A DNA stretch of 64,000 bases from Pseudomonas sp. 5P_3.1_Bac2. Its GTDB lineage: Bacteria; Pseudomonadota; Gammaproteobacteria; Pseudomonadales; Pseudomonadaceae. Under the pieces are notes generated by a model. That model ran no database searches. It had not been told where the DNA came from and was given only the letters and a program-made list of their open reading frames with translations. The stretch spans positions 620,001-684,000 of the forward strand of contig NZ_JANLNY010000006.1 of the NCBI RefSeq assembly GCF_025465995.1. Reading direction: 5' to 3'. The first letter of the stretch is position 1; each line of letters opens with the position of its first letter. Of the stretch, positions 36,847-47,209 are shown piece after piece. Position numbers and translations under genes: made by a program.

Positions 36847-37362
36847 TTAGAAGCTGTCGGTGGAAGTAAACAGGCCAACGCGCAGGCCTTCGGCACTGTA
36901 AATCTCGCGACCATCAACGCTAACGGTGCCATCGGCAATAGCCAGAACCAGGGAGCGTGCAATAGTGCGTTTGATATGAATGTTGTAAGTAACTTTCTTG
37001 GCTGTAGGCAATACCTGGCCAAAGAATTTAACTTCACCTGAACCGAGCGCACGGCCACGGCCAGGATTACCTTGCCAACCCAGGTGGAAGCCGACCAATT
37101 GCCACATCGCGTCAAGACCCAAGCAGCCAGGCATAACCGGATCACCTTCAAAGTGGCAAGCAAAGAACCACAGATCAGGATTGATATCGAGCTCGGCGAC
37201 AATTTCGCCTTTGCCGAACTTACCGCCGGTATCGCTGATGTGAGTAATGCGGTCGATCATCAGCATGTTCGGCGCGGGCAGTTGCGCATTACCTGGGCCG
37301 AACAGTTCGCCGCGGCTGCAGCGTAACAGGTCTTCCCGGGTGAAGGCGTGTTGTTTGGTCAT
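36847..37362 (-). CDS. fabA: 3-hydroxydecanoyl-ACP dehydratase/isomerase
   Basis: 171 residues, identical in size to E. coli FabA. Hotdog fold with catalytic H70 in [17 protein letters not shown] and D84 from the same motif. It dehydrates 3-hydroxydecanoyl-ACP and isomerises trans-2 to cis-3-decenoyl-ACP, the branch point for unsaturated fatty acids. First gene of fabAB; a palindrome in its upstream region may be the operator of a FabR/DesT-type regulator. Confidence 0.97.
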   Translation of the reverse strand: MTKQHAFTREDLLRCSRGELFGPGNAQLPAPNMLMIDRITHISDTGGKFGKGEIVAELDINPDLWFFACHFEGDPVMPGCLGLDAMWQLVGFHLGWQGNPGRGRALGSGEVKFFGQVLPTAKKVTYNIHIKRTIARSLVLAIADGTVSVDGREIYSAEGLRVGLFTSTDSF

Positions 37363-37489
37363 GCGAACTCCTCAATATGTCCCTTGCACCAAGGCTGGGA
37401 GATTTCATCTGGCTGGCGGCGCAGTCTGCTGCGTCTGCCTACAGCCTAGTCGTAGACTGTTGCGATGGGGTGAAAGTCACAGGTTTGTG

Positions 37490-37503
37490 AGTACAGTTGT
37501 ACT
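37490..37503. promoter_or_regulatory. Palindrome upstream of fabAB (candidate fatty-acid regulator site)
   Basis: AGTACA-GT-TGTACT, 128 nt before the fabA start, in the 175-nt gap behind the hybrid kinase gene. Unsaturated fatty acid genes in gamma-Proteobacteria are controlled by TetR-type FabR/DesT proteins on TGTAC-containing palindromes; the match is by general resemblance only. Confidence 0.45.
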
Positions 37504-37537
37504 GCGACCCGGACAGCTAGTTTAACGGCTATTGTAA

Positions 37538-39463
37538 CTAGCCTGCCGTAGATGGTGGCGCTTGACTAGCGATTGCATCCAGATGGCCGGTCCAACGTTG
37601 TAAGATTTGTTGTAAATCAGCTCTTTTAAAGGGTTTTGCTAGATAATCATTCATTCCCGCCTGTAAACAGGCCTCGCGATCACCGGCTAAGACGTTGGCA
37701 GTGAGGGCAATGATCGGCAATTGTGCATTGTTGAACAAGTGGCGAATTTGTCGCGTAGCCTCCAAACCATCTAAACCCGGTAGCCGGCAGTCCATTAATA
37801 CCGCGGCAAAGTTGCCTCGGCAGGCCATGCTAACGGCTTGAATACCATCGCTAATCACGCTGACTTGGTAGCCTAAGCTGCGCAGCATGGCTTCTATGAC
37901 AGTTTGATTGACTGGATTGTCCTCAACTAAGAGGATATTTAATTCGTCAGAGTTTCGTGGCAGGGCCGGCGCCGCTGGTTTTTCTCCGCTGCCTTGGCTC
38001 GGCGCCAGTGGTAGCGGCAACTCCAAAGTGAAGATTGAGCCTTGGCCCTCAATACTGGTGGCGCGCAAAGTGCCGCCCATCTGCTCGGCCAAGCTGCGGG
38101 CAATGGGTAAGCCCAAACCGGTGCCGCCATAGCGGCGGGAAATCGAGTTGTCGGCCTGCTGGAAGGCATCAAACATGCTTTCCAGATGCGCGCTGCTAAT
38201 GCCGATGCCGGTGTCTACTACTGCGCAGGTAAGCCACAACATTTCGCTATCCAGTGCCTGCCAGGTGCAGCGCAAGCGCACGCTACCGGATTCGGTAAAT
38301 TTCAGGGCATTGCCCAGCAAATTGAGCAGTATTTGCCGGATACGGGTGGGGTCGCCCATTACCTGTATCTGCTCGGCCCCACTGGGATATTGCAGAGATA
38401 ACTGAATACCGCGTTGCTGCGCACTATGGCGGAACACCTGCTGGCAGCCTTGAAGTAAGTCGTGTAAGGCGAAGCGGATACTTTCGAGTTGCACGGCACC
38501 GCGTTCGATGCGGGAAAAATCGAGAATATCGCTAATAACTTTCAGTAAGTGCTCAGTGGATTCACTGGCCAATGCCGTGTATTCGTCCTGTTCGGCATTG
38601 AGTTCAGTGGTTTGCAGCAGTTGCAACATACCCAGCACGCCATTGAGCGGTGTACGTAACTCATGACTCATCATGGCGAGAAATTCAGTTTTGCTGTTAT
38701 TGGCCAGCTCGGCTTGTTCCCGGGCTTGAATCAATAAGCTGATCGACCTTTTTTGTTCTTCACTGGCGCAGGCCAAACTTTGCGCCAGATTATTGATATG
38801 GCAGGCGAGGGTTTTCAGTTCACCTTCACCTATTTCAGCTAAGCGCGTCTGATAGTTGCCAGCTTGAATGGCATTAACCGCATTGCCAATGGCGCTCAGG
38901 GGCTTTGATAAACGCCGGGCTAGGCGCCGCGCCAGCATATACGTCAGCAACAGGGCAAACAGCGCCAACAGTGCGGCTTTCAGCAGAATCAGCTGTTGGC
39001 GCTGATTAAAGGCAAATTCGGAAACACCAACGTTAACCTTGCCGATGGTTTGGCTCAGGTCATCACTGCGCGGCTCCACGGCTCTGACGCCCAGGGGATA
39101 GATGGCGGCGCTGTAGACCCGCACGGGTGAGTTGTCATCGTCAGCGTGGCTTGGGTGTTCGACGTACACCAAGAGCTTGCCATTTTTATCGCGGATTTCG
39201 AGAAAGTGCAGATAGGGCGTGTCGGCCAGCGTCTCTTCGAGCAGCGATTGCAATAGCTGCTGATTGTTCTTGAGTACGCCGAAGGCGCTGGCAGGGGCTA
39301 GTTGAATAGCGGTCAATTGGCCGAATTGATTGAGCTCGTGGCGTAGGTCCTGCAAGCGGTTAAAGGCGAAGAAACCACTGAGCAGCAGCGCCAGCAAAAG
39401 AGCGGGGCCCACACTGATCAGCTGAACGTGGGTGTGGATATTGATACGGCGCCACCAACTCAT
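37538..39463 (-). CDS. Hybrid sensor histidine kinase (GacS/RetS-network type)
   Basis: 641 residues from [16 protein letters not shown]; 28 upstream in-frame codons are unlike the family. Two membrane helices (about 14-34 and 165-185) enclose a periplasmic sensor of about 130 residues; then HAMP, HisKA with [18 protein letters not shown], HATPase with [19 protein letters not shown], and a C-terminal receiver with [10 protein letters not shown], phosphoacceptor Asp in [10 protein letters not shown], and Lys in YLAKPF. No Hpt domain. From memory this position next to fabA is occupied in P. aeruginosa by PA1611, which interacts with RetS and influences the GacS/rsm switch. The same role here is inference from synteny. 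Confidence 0.88.
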   Translation of the reverse strand: MSWWRRINIHTHVQLISVGPALLLALLLSGFFAFNRLQDLRHELNQFGQLTAIQLAPASAFGVLKNNQQLLQSLLEETLADTPYLHFLEIRDKNGKLLVYVEHPSHADDDNSPVRVYSAAIYPLGVRAVEPRSDDLSQTIGKVNVGVSEFAFNQRQQLILLKAALLALFALLLTYMLARRLARRLSKPLSAIGNAVNAIQAGNYQTRLAEIGEGELKTLACHINNLAQSLACASEEQKRSISLLIQAREQAELANNSKTEFLAMMSHELRTPLNGVLGMLQLLQTTELNAEQDEYTALASESTEHLLKVISDILDFSRIERGAVQLESIRFALHDLLQGCQQVFRHSAQQRGIQLSLQYPSGAEQIQVMGDPTRIRQILLNLLGNALKFTESGSVRLRCTWQALDSEMLWLTCAVVDTGIGISSAHLESMFDAFQQADNSISRRYGGTGLGLPIARSLAEQMGGTLRATSIEGQGSIFTLELPLPLAPSQGSGEKPAAPALPRNSDELNILLVEDNPVNQTVIEAMLRSLGYQVSVISDGIQAVSMACRGNFAAVLMDCRLPGLDGLEATRQIRHLFNNAQLPIIALTANVLAGDREACLQAGMNDYLAKPFKRADLQQILQRWTGHLDAIASQAPPSTAG

Positions 39464-39699
39464 TGCGCAGTCCTCAACAGGCTGTGGGTGGAGGCTGCCG
39501 GAGGCGCTAGGGGCGAAAATGTCGGCATGATTGTTTACCCCTAGCACTCCAAGGCCTCTTTATTGTGGTTATAGGTAGGTATGAACTAAGGGATATCATT
39601 TTGCTAGCAGCTGCGGCAGTGCTTAATGCTGTCTAGGCGCAGGTCTAATCGTATAATGCGAGCAATTCGGCACTTTTACTGGCTTACGATGGATGCGTT

Positions 39700-40722
39700 A
39701 TGACTGATCAGCTCCCAATTGCGGTGCTCGGTGGCGGTAGCTTCGGTACCGCAATTGCCAATTTGCTCGCTGAGAATGGCCAGCAGGTTATGCATTGGAT
39801 GCGTGACCCGGCGCAGGCCGAGGCCATTCGCACGACCCGGGAAAATCCGCGTTACCTCAAAGGCATTAAGGTGCACGCCAATGTGCAGCCAGGCTCTGAT
39901 CTGGCTGCCACCTTAGCGGCCTGCCAGCTGGTGTTTGTGGCTTTGCCGTCGAGTGCCTTGCGCCAAGCGCTGCAGCCTTTTGCGCAACAGCTCAGTGGCA
40001 AACTGTTGGTTAGCACCACCAAGGGTATCGAGGCGCAAAGCTTCTTGCTGATGAGCCAGATTCTGCAGGACATCGCCCCGCAGGCGCGCATTGGTGTGCT
40101 CTCCGGGCCGAACCTGGCCCGTGAGGTGGCTGAGCACGCGCTGACTGCCTCGGTGATCGCCAGCGAGGACGAAGACCTCTGCCGGCAGGTGCAAGCCGCG
40201 CTGCACGGGCGCACCTTCCGGGTGTATGCCAGTGCTGATCGCTTTGGGGTGGAACTGGGTGGGGCGCTGAAAAACGTCTACGCCATTATCGCCGGCATGG
40301 CCGCGGCCATGGGCATGGGCGAGAACACCAAGAGCATGCTGATTACCCGCGCCCTGGCGGAAATGACGCGCTTTGCCGTCCAGCTCGGCGCCAACCCGAT
40401 GACCTTCCTCGGGCTGGCAGGGGTAGGGGATCTGATCGTCACGTGTTCTTCGGCGAAAAGCCGCAATTACCAGGTTGGATACGCTTTAGGCCAGGGTTTA
40501 AGCTTGGAAGAGGCTGTGGCGCGTCTGGGCGAGGTGGCCGAGGGCGTTAATACGATCAAGGTACTGAAGAGCAAAGCCGAGCAATTGCAGGTGTATATGC
40601 CGCTGGTGGCTGGCTTGCATGCGATTTTGTTCGAGGGGCGGACTTTGGATCAGGTGATCGGCGCCCTGATGCGCGGTGAGCCGAAAACCGATGTCGATTT
40701 TATTTCCCCCAGCGGTTTTTAA
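39700..40722 (+). CDS. gpsA: Glycerol-3-phosphate dehydrogenase [NAD(P)+]
   Basis: 340 residues. Reduces dihydroxyacetone phosphate to sn-glycerol 3-phosphate for phospholipid synthesis. N-terminal Rossmann motif [17 protein letters not shown] (about 11-27), the KGIE block near 105, and catalytic lysine in [16 protein letters not shown] near 190. Divergent from the hybrid kinase; first of a run of co-directional small genes. Confidence 0.96.
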   Translation: MTDQLPIAVLGGGSFGTAIANLLAENGQQVMHWMRDPAQAEAIRTTRENPRYLKGIKVHANVQPGSDLAATLAACQLVFVALPSSALRQALQPFAQQLSGKLLVSTTKGIEAQSFLLMSQILQDIAPQARIGVLSGPNLAREVAEHALTASVIASEDEDLCRQVQAALHGRTFRVYASADRFGVELGGALKNVYAIIAGMAAAMGMGENTKSMLITRALAEMTRFAVQLGANPMTFLGLAGVGDLIVTCSSAKSRNYQVGYALGQGLSLEEAVARLGEVAEGVNTIKVLKSKAEQLQVYMPLVAGLHAILFEGRTLDQVIGALMRGEPKTDVDFISPSGF

Positions 40723-40752
40723 CGGGCGTACAAGCCCGGCGAGGAGAAGCAA

Positions 40753-41100
40753 ATGAGTGATGACAACAAAGTGCTGCAACGCGAATCCATCGTGCTGCGC
40801 GTCTTGTGGATGGTGATTTTCGCGGTGGTCTGGCAAGTGGCCGAGATCCTCCTGGCCCTTGTGGTGCTGGCGCAACTGGCCTATCGCCTGTTCTACGCTG
40901 CGCCCAATGGCGGGCTGCTAAGTTTTGGTGACAGCCTGAGCCAATACCTCGCGCAAATAGGTCGCTTCGGCACCTTTAATAGCGAAGAAAAGCCTTGGCC
41001 GTTTGCCGATTGGCCCACTGCCCAGGCGCCCCAAGGCGAGGCTGCCCACAACGTACCGCCGGCGCCGCATCCGGTGCGCGACGAAGAACCTAAGCTGTAG
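40753..41100 (+). CDS. DUF4389 domain protein
   Basis: 115 residues, start behind GAGGAG 30 nt after gpsA. Two closely spaced hydrophobic stretches (about 12-45, RVLWMVIFAVVWQVAEILLA) followed by a hydrophilic, Pro/Glu-rich tail with WPFADWP. DUF4389 proteins are membrane proteins of unknown role often found next to gpsA or sixA. Likely co-transcribed with both. Confidence 0.82.
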   Translation: MSDDNKVLQRESIVLRVLWMVIFAVVWQVAEILLALVVLAQLAYRLFYAAPNGGLLSFGDSLSQYLAQIGRFGTFNSEEKPWPFADWPTAQAPQGEAAHNVPPAPHPVRDEEPKL

Positions 41101-41109
41101 CGCCGGCCG

Positions 41110-41574
41110 ATGAAACTTTGGCTCTTGCGTCACGGTGAAGCCGAACCGACCCGCACACTCGATGAAGCCCGCTGCCTGACGGCCTATGGTCGTCAGCAAG
41201 CGCGACAAGCGGCGGCATTGCTGGCTTCGCGCAGCGTGCCACTGATGTTGGTCAGCCCCTATGTGCGTGCCCAGCAAACCGCCGATGAGGTGTGCGCGCA
41301 GCTTGATTTTAAGGGCCAGCGCCTGAGTGTGCCGTGGCTCACTCCGGACAGCGAGGTGCGCCAAGTGCTGAGCGAGCTCGACGCTTATCCGCAAGCAGAG
41401 CTGCTCTTGGTGACCCATCAACCCTTGGTCGGTTCTTTGGCCGGCTGGCTGCTGCACGGCCATCGTCAGCAGCCTTTGGCCATGGGCACCGCAAGCCTGG
41501 CTGAGCTCGATGGGCCGGCGCTTGCCGCAGGTTTGATGGATTTAACCCGCGTGGTGCACCAGAACCGTTTTTGA
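41110..41574 (+). CDS. sixA: Phosphohistidine phosphatase SixA
   Basis: 154 residues, 9 nt after the DUF4389 gene. Histidine-phosphatase superfamily: LLRHGEAEP at the N-terminus with nucleophile H8, arginine in YVRAQQTADE, and second histidine in VTHQPLVG near 102. SixA removes phosphate from histidine phosphotransfer proteins (in E. coli from ArcB and the nitrogen PTS). End of the gpsA-DUF4389-sixA operon. Confidence 0.92.
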   Translation: MKLWLLRHGEAEPTRTLDEARCLTAYGRQQARQAAALLASRSVPLMLVSPYVRAQQTADEVCAQLDFKGQRLSVPWLTPDSEVRQVLSELDAYPQAELLLVTHQPLVGSLAGWLLHGHRQQPLAMGTASLAELDGPALAAGLMDLTRVVHQNRF

Positions 41575-41665
41575 GCGCGGCAGCGCACATCGGCCTATTT
41601 ATCCTCTTGCCAGATCCCCTTTGTGCATGGAATAGTCAACCAAGCAATCGCTTGGTAGGCTCCAA

Positions 41666-41677
41666 AATAACAACAAA
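41666..41677 (+). promoter_or_regulatory. A-rich Hfq/Crc-type motif before the acyl-CoA synthetase gene
   Basis: AATAACAACAAA contains two overlapping AANAANAA matches (AATAACAA, AACAACAA) and ends at the GGAGGAGG ribosome-binding site. AACAACAA is the classical strong catabolite-activity motif, so translation is probably repressed by Hfq/Crc with preferred carbon. Confidence 0.65.
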
Positions 41678-41689
41678 GGAGGAGGCCCC

Positions 41690-43357
41690 GTGCCCGAAAT
41701 AATTCGTTTGCCGCTGGACTTGTTCTATGAGCGTGAGGCTCGGCACCCCGATAAAATTTATATGGTGCAGCCGCTGGCAGGCGGGCAACTGCTCCAGCTG
41801 AGTTGGGCCCAGGTCGGTGAGCAAGCCCGGCGTGCGGCCCATTGGCTGCGGCAGCGGGAGCTCCCCCAAGGTAGCCGCATTGCCATCGTGTCGAAAAACT
41901 GCGCGCATTGGATCATTGCGGACTTAGCGATCTGGATGGCAGGGCACGTCTCGGTACCGCTGTATCCCAACCTAACCGCAGACTCAATGCGGCAGGTGCT
42001 GGAGCACTCCGAATCGGTGTTGGCCTTTATCGGCAAGCTGGACGACTGGGCGGGCATGGCTCCAGGTATCCCCGCCGGGGTGCCAACCATCAGTCTGTTA
42101 CAGCACCCTGAGGGCCGCTTCGACTACGCCTGGAAGGACCTGCAAGCCTGCACGCCGATTGCCGACTCGCCGCAGCCCAAGCCTGAGCAGCTGGCCACCA
42201 TCATCTATACCTCCGGCACCACCGGCATGCCTAAAGGGGTGATGCACAATTTTGGCAACTTCGGTTTTGCCGCGGGCCACGCCATTGAGCTGTTTGGCGT
42301 GACCGATCACGACCGGGTGCTGTCGTACTTACCGCTGTGCCATGTCGCCGAACGCATGTTTGTTGAGTTGGCGTCGATTTACGCCGGGCAAACGGTGTAC
42401 TTCGCTGAAAGTCTGGACACCTTCGTCAATGACCTGCGCCGCGCGCGGCCAACGGTGTTCTTCTCGGTGCCACGGTTGTGGACCAAGTTTCAGGTTGGCG
42501 TGTTCAGCAAGATGTCTGAGAGCAAGCTGGAGCTGTTGCTTAAGCTGCCGGTTATTCGCCGCATCGTCGGTAAGAAAGTCCTCGCCGGTTTGGGCCTGGA
42601 TCAAGTCCGTTATGCGCTGTCGGGAGCCTCGCCGGTGCCTGAAGCGCTGCTTAAGTGGTATCGCCGTTTGGGCCTGGATATTCAGGAGGTCTACGGCATG
42701 ACCGAAAACTGCGGTTACTCCCACGTGTGCCGCCCAGGCCTGTTCAAACTGGGTTGGATTGGGCAAAACAACCCAGGGGTCGAAGTGCGCATTGCCGAAG
42801 ATGGCGAAGTGCAGGTGCGCAGCGGCGCAGTGATGCAGGGCTACTTCAAAGACCCGGAAAAAACCGCTGAAACCATGACCGCTGATGGCTACCTGCGCAC
42901 CGGTGACAAAGGTGAGCAGGACAGCCAGGGCAATCTGCGTTTAACCGGGCGTCTTAAAGAAATTTTCAAGACCAGCAAAGGCAAGTACGTTGCCCCTGCA
43001 CCCATCGAAAACCGCTTGGGCGAGCACTCGCGTATCGAGCAAGTGTGTGTGGTCGGCGATGGTATGTCGCAGCCGATTGCCCTCTGTGTGCTGTCCGATG
43101 AGGGCCGCGCCGAAGCCTCCAATGGCGAGCGCAGTGCCCTGCAAAACAGCCTGCACACGTTGCTCAACGAAACGAATGAACGCCTCGATCATCACGAGCG
43201 TTTGCAAGGGTTGGTGTTGGTTAAGGAAGTGTGGACGGTGGAGAATGGCTTTCTCACCCCAACCCTGAAAATCAAACGCAATGTGGTCGAGGACACTTAT
43301 AAAGCGCACTTCGATCATTGGCAGAAGCGCACCGATGTGGTGTTCTGGCACGACTAG
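41690..43357 (+). CDS. AMP-forming acyl-CoA synthetase (long-chain fatty acid:CoA ligase family)
   Basis: 555 residues with a GTG start behind GGAGGAGG. ANL superfamily: P-loop YTSGTTGMPKGVMHN near 180-194, YGMTENCGY near 340, GDKGEQD hinge-preceding block near 405 and the C-terminal KTSKGKYVAP lysine region. It activates a fatty acid to acyl-CoA via acyl-AMP. The following hotdog thioesterase and two hydrolases run in the same direction, suggesting a lipid-related cluster. Exact chain length not known. Confidence 0.9.
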   Translation: MPEIIRLPLDLFYEREARHPDKIYMVQPLAGGQLLQLSWAQVGEQARRAAHWLRQRELPQGSRIAIVSKNCAHWIIADLAIWMAGHVSVPLYPNLTADSMRQVLEHSESVLAFIGKLDDWAGMAPGIPAGVPTISLLQHPEGRFDYAWKDLQACTPIADSPQPKPEQLATIIYTSGTTGMPKGVMHNFGNFGFAAGHAIELFGVTDHDRVLSYLPLCHVAERMFVELASIYAGQTVYFAESLDTFVNDLRRARPTVFFSVPRLWTKFQVGVFSKMSESKLELLLKLPVIRRIVGKKVLAGLGLDQVRYALSGASPVPEALLKWYRRLGLDIQEVYGMTENCGYSHVCRPGLFKLGWIGQNNPGVEVRIAEDGEVQVRSGAVMQGYFKDPEKTAETMTADGYLRTGDKGEQDSQGNLRLTGRLKEIFKTSKGKYVAPAPIENRLGEHSRIEQVCVVGDGMSQPIALCVLSDEGRAEASNGERSALQNSLHTLLNETNERLDHHERLQGLVLVKEVWTVENGFLTPTLKIKRNVVEDTYKAHFDHWQKRTDVVFWHD

Positions 43358-43416
43358 TTGCACGGCGCAGGTCGCGTTGTCCGCGACCTGCCATGCCCCA
43401 GTAAAAGGATGAAAGC

Positions 43417-43863
43417 ATGAGTGTATGGTGGCAAACCCCCGATCTTCAGCAGCTCAACAAGGTGCACAAAAACACCATCGGCGAATTGCTGGATATTCGC
43501 TTCGAGGCCGTGGATGAGCAGTCCCTGACGGCCAGCATGGTGGTCGATCAGCGTACTCATCAGCCGTACGGGTTGCTCCATGGCGGTGCCTCGGTGGTGC
43601 TCGCCGAAACGGTCGGTTCGATGGCCAGCTACCTGTGTATCGATCCCAGCAAGTTTTACTGCGTTGGTTTGGAAGTTAACGCCAACCACCTGCGCGGCGT
43701 ACGCAGCGGGCGGGTGCATGCGGTCGCCCAGCCCGTGCATTTGGGCCGTACCACCCACGTCTGGGACATTCGTTTGCACGACGACAGTGGCAAGACCAAC
43801 TGCATCTCCCGGTTGACTGTGGCCGTGGTGCCTTTAGGCAGCAAAGCACCTGAACAAAGCTGA
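43417..43863 (+). CDS. Hotdog-fold acyl-CoA thioesterase (PaaI/YbdB type)
   Basis: 148 residues. Hotdog with LLHGGASVVLAETVGSMA near 50-67; the Glu in LAET is the expected catalytic residue of the YbdB/MenI-like group. Starts 59 nt after the acyl-CoA synthetase, whose product it could hydrolyse or proofread. Confidence 0.87.
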   Translation: MSVWWQTPDLQQLNKVHKNTIGELLDIRFEAVDEQSLTASMVVDQRTHQPYGLLHGGASVVLAETVGSMASYLCIDPSKFYCVGLEVNANHLRGVRSGRVHAVAQPVHLGRTTHVWDIRLHDDSGKTNCISRLTVAVVPLGSKAPEQS

Positions 43864-43943
43864 CGCTGCGCGGCGCACGGCAGATGGCATAGACTGCTGT
43901 CGCTGTCCGCCGATTCCACATCCAGTCAGTTTGGCCTTAGCAA

Positions 43944-44750
43944 ATGTCCCAGCCGATTTTCTTCGCCCACGCTAACGGTTTCCCGTCCGCTTGTTACGGC
44001 AAGCTGTTCGCTGCCCTAAGCCCAGAATTTGAAGTCGCCCACCTCGTACAGCATGGCCACGACCCGCGCTTCCCGGTGGATGACAACTGGGGCAACTTGG
44101 TTGCCGAACTGATCCACCACGTGCAACAACAGCGCACGCCGGTGTGGGGCGTGGGCCACTCCCTGGGCGGCGTGCTGCACTACCAAGCGGCTTTGCAGCG
44201 TCCGGAGCTGTATCGCGGCGTGGTGATGCTGGATTCCCCCATACTCGGCGTCACCGATCGCTTGTTAATTCGTGCGGCCAAGCGTTTTGGCTTTATCGAC
44301 CGTATCACTCCCGCCGGGCGCACCTTGGGCCGTCGGGAGACCTTCAGCGATCAGGCTGAGGCGCGCGAGTATTTCGCCGGCAAAACGCTGTTTCGCGGCT
44401 TTGATCCTGACTGCCTGGATGCCTATGTGCAGCACGCATTAGAGCCAAACGAGGCGAGTTTGCGGTTGCGCTTTAACGCGCAAACCGAAGTGAGCATTTA
44501 TCGCAGCGTGCCGCACCGCAAAACTGCCCACGCGCCTTTGCAAGTGCCGCTGGCCTTAGTGCGCGGGGCGCAGAGTAAGGTGGTGTTGCGCCATCATGCG
44601 TATCTATTCCAACGGGCCAAACGTGGCCAGTTTTACCGAGTTGAAGGTGGCCATATGTTTCCCCTCGAACGTCCGCTCAACACTGCGCAGTTACTTAAAC
44701 AGGTGCTTTCTACCTGGGCTGACGCGGCTAAAACCGGGGCAGGTCAATGA
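43944..44750 (+). CDS. Alpha/beta hydrolase
   Basis: 268 residues. HANGFP oxyanion block near 8 and nucleophile elbow GVGHSLGGVLH near 72; a C-terminal GGHMFPLERP supplies the histidine. General esterase/lipase-type; substrate unknown. Overlaps the next hydrolase by 4 nt (ATGA). Confidence 0.88.
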   Translation: MSQPIFFAHANGFPSACYGKLFAALSPEFEVAHLVQHGHDPRFPVDDNWGNLVAELIHHVQQQRTPVWGVGHSLGGVLHYQAALQRPELYRGVVMLDSPILGVTDRLLIRAAKRFGFIDRITPAGRTLGRRETFSDQAEAREYFAGKTLFRGFDPDCLDAYVQHALEPNEASLRLRFNAQTEVSIYRSVPHRKTAHAPLQVPLALVRGAQSKVVLRHHAYLFQRAKRGQFYRVEGGHMFPLERPLNTAQLLKQVLSTWADAAKTGAGQ

Positions 44751-45610
44751 CTCAGGGCTTCACGGAAGTACGTTTACCACTTGAACATATCGAGCTGGCA
44801 GCGCGGGTTTATGGCCCCGAAGACGGCAAGCCAGTATTGGCCCTGCATGGTTGGTTGGATAACGCCGCCAGTTTTGCCCGCTTGGCGCCTCTACTGCCGG
44901 GCCTGCGCATCGTGGCTTTGGATATGGCCGGGCACGGCTTGTCGGCCCATCGGCCCGTGGGCGCCAGTTATGCCATCTGGGATTACGCCCATGATGTGCT
45001 GCAAGTCGCCGAGTATCTGGGCTGGTCACGCTTCGCCGTGCTCGGCCACAGCATGGGCGCCATCAGCGCCGTGTTATTGGCCGCCGCCATGCCTGAGAGG
45101 GTTGAGCGCTTAGCGCTGATCGATGGCTTAATTCCTTTTACCGGCGAAGCCGATACGGCTGCCGCAAAGCTCGGCGAAGCGTTGCGCGCACAACTGGCCT
45201 TAAGTGCTAAAAGCAAACCGCTGTATAGCGAAGTAGAGCGGGCGGTGCTGGCGCGCATGCGCGGCACCTCGGGGGTCAGTCGTGAAGCCGCGCAGTTGTT
45301 GGTGCAGCGTGGGCTGGAGGCGGTGGAGGGCGGCTACACCTGGAGCAGCGACAGTCGCCTGACGCTGCCCTCAGCTATGCGTTTAACGCAGGCCCATGCC
45401 CGGGGCTTTGTCGAGAGTTTGCAGTGCCCGGTGAGGCTGGTGTTGGCCGAGCAGGGCATGGCGAGCAGGCAAGCCCATTTACTGCCCTGGCTGGATAGCT
45501 TGCCGATTGAGCAAGTGCGCCTGCCAGGCGGTCATCATCTGCATTTGGATGATGCAGCCGGGGCGGCATTGGTCGCAGACTGTTTCAAAGCATTCTTGCT
45601 GGCGTCTTGA
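44747..45610 (+). CDS. Alpha/beta hydrolase, second of a pair
   Basis: 287 residues. Oxyanion [20 protein letters not shown] near 29-48, nucleophile elbow [12 protein letters not shown] near 101, and a C-terminal [10 protein letters not shown] with the histidine. Related to but clearly distinct from its co-translated neighbour. No signal peptide. Confidence 0.88.
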   Translation: MTQGFTEVRLPLEHIELAARVYGPEDGKPVLALHGWLDNAASFARLAPLLPGLRIVALDMAGHGLSAHRPVGASYAIWDYAHDVLQVAEYLGWSRFAVLGHSMGAISAVLLAAAMPERVERLALIDGLIPFTGEADTAAAKLGEALRAQLALSAKSKPLYSEVERAVLARMRGTSGVSREAAQLLVQRGLEAVEGGYTWSSDSRLTLPSAMRLTQAHARGFVESLQCPVRLVLAEQGMASRQAHLLPWLDSLPIEQVRLPGGHHLHLDDAAGAALVADCFKAFLLAS

Positions 45611-45659
45611 CTTAGTTCTGGCAAGTGCCGAAGGTGTGGCGATTGTTAGGGAGCCTGCC

Positions 45660-46322
45660 ATGATCGAGCTATATACCGCCGCCACGCCCAATGGCCACAA
45701 AGTGTCCATCGCCCTTGAAGAGCTGCAACTGCCCTATAACGTGCACGCCTTGAGTTTCGATAAGCAGGAACAAAAGGCGCCAGCGTTCCTTAAAATCAAC
45801 CCCAATGGCCGTATTCCTGCCATCGTTGACCGCAATAACGATGACTTCGCCGTATTTGAGTCTGGCGCGATCCTGCTCTATCTGGCCGAGCTGACTGGCC
45901 AGTTATTGCCCAGCGACGCCAAGGGTCGTTCCAAGGTGGTGCAGTGGTTGATGTTCCAGATGGGCGGAGTAGGCCCGATGCAAGGTCAGGCCAATGTGTT
46001 TTACCGCTATTTCCCGGAAAAACTGCAAGGCCCGATCGATCGCTATCAGCATGAAACCCGCCGCTTATACGAAGTGCTCAACAGTCGTCTGAGTGAGGCG
46101 CAGTATTTGGCCGACGCCTACAGCATCGCCGATATTGCCACCTATCCTTGGGTGTGCAGGCATGATTGGGCGGGGGTTTCTGTCGACGGCTTGACGCACT
46201 TGCAGCGCTGGATGAATGAGCTCGCCGAACGCCCAGCCGTGCAGCGTGGCCTGCTGGTGCCGGTGCGTGATGTGGACAGCAGTACGCTGGTGAAATCCGC
46301 CCAGGCGATGCTGATCAAGTGA
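45660..46322 (+). CDS. Glutathione S-transferase family protein (YfcG/Nu-like)
   Basis: 220 residues from ATG 45660 ([21 protein letters not shown]); the frame is open 51 codons upstream inside the hydrolase gene, which is spurious. Thioredoxin-fold N-domain with [11 protein letters not shown] and the glutathione-binding [12 protein letters not shown], helical C-domain with [11 protein letters not shown]. The TAATPNGHK start is typical of disulfide-reductase-type bacterial GSTs. Its TGA overlaps a possible GTG of the next gene. Confidence 0.88.
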   Translation: MIELYTAATPNGHKVSIALEELQLPYNVHALSFDKQEQKAPAFLKINPNGRIPAIVDRNNDDFAVFESGAILLYLAELTGQLLPSDAKGRSKVVQWLMFQMGGVGPMQGQANVFYRYFPEKLQGPIDRYQHETRRLYEVLNSRLSEAQYLADAYSIADIATYPWVCRHDWAGVSVDGLTHLQRWMNELAERPAVQRGLLVPVRDVDSSTLVKSAQAMLIK

Positions 46323-46327
46323 CCTTT

Positions 46328-47131
46328 ATGCTACGTACTACCCTAGTTATCGGCGCCATGCTGCTGAGTTCAAGCCTGTGGGCGGATGTTCCCGGCAGCC
46401 AAGATTTACCCATTTTGCCCCGGCTTAACGAGGCTAAAATCGTCAGTTATCAGCAAGCAGCAGAGCAGGAACGGCGCTATCCGCAAGGTGCCATCAGCCG
46501 TATTAGCGGTAAGCTGCGCTATGAACGAGACGTTTTGGCCAGTGGCGCTTTGACTCGTCTGACTTATGAGTTACCGGCCAGTCACAGTGCCGATGAGGCC
46601 TTTGCCGCCGCGCGCACGACGTTGCAAGAGCAGGGCGCGCACATGCTCTACTGGTGTGTCGGACGTGAATGCGGCTCCAGTAGCCTGTGGGCCAACTCGG
46701 TGTTTGCCAACGCCAGCCTGTATGGCGCTGATGATCAGCAAAGCTATGCGCTGCTACGTTTGGCCGCGCCCCAGCAGGACAGCCTGCTGGCGCTCTACAG
46801 CATCACCCGGGGTAATCGCCGTGCTTATCTGCATGTTGAGCAGCTGGACTCCAGTAGCGCCCTGGGGCAGATTCTGCCGACCCCGGCGACGTTACAGCGG
46901 CAACTGAAGAGTCAGGGGCAGTTGCAGCTGTTTGGGCAGGCTGAACCGACTGCCGAGTGGGTAGCGCTGTTGGCGCGTAGTTTGAATAGCGACAGTACTC
47001 AGCGCGTGGCACTGGCCGGCGCCAAGGCGGAGGCCTGGCGTGAGGCGCTGGTGGCACAACGGGTGCGCGCCAGCCGTCTGGAGCTAGACTCGCAAGACGC
47101 CGAAGGGTTGCTGGTGAAGTTGCTGCGTTAA
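46328..47131 (+). CDS. Exported DUF4892 family protein
   Basis: 267 residues from ATG 46328 (a GTG at 46319 inside the previous stop is possible). Signal peptide MLRTTLVIGAMLLSSSLWA with cleavage after LWA. The mature part has the DUF4892 pattern: SGKLRYERDVLASGALTRLTYELP, then YWCVGRECGSSSLWANSVF with two cysteines that could pair. Function unknown; some homologues are annotated as OmpA-like when fused to that domain, but no OmpA domain is present here. Confidence 0.82.
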   Translation: MLRTTLVIGAMLLSSSLWADVPGSQDLPILPRLNEAKIVSYQQAAEQERRYPQGAISRISGKLRYERDVLASGALTRLTYELPASHSADEAFAAARTTLQEQGAHMLYWCVGRECGSSSLWANSVFANASLYGADDQQSYALLRLAAPQQDSLLALYSITRGNRRAYLHVEQLDSSSALGQILPTPATLQRQLKSQGQLQLFGQAEPTAEWVALLARSLNSDSTQRVALAGAKAEAWREALVAQRVRASRLELDSQDAEGLLVKLLR

Positions 47132-47209
47132 AGCCTCTGACCCAGCGCCGGCTGCACTTAAGATCGATTTATATTGGGCAAGCCCGCGCTTGCCGGTTGG
47201 GAGCGGTAG

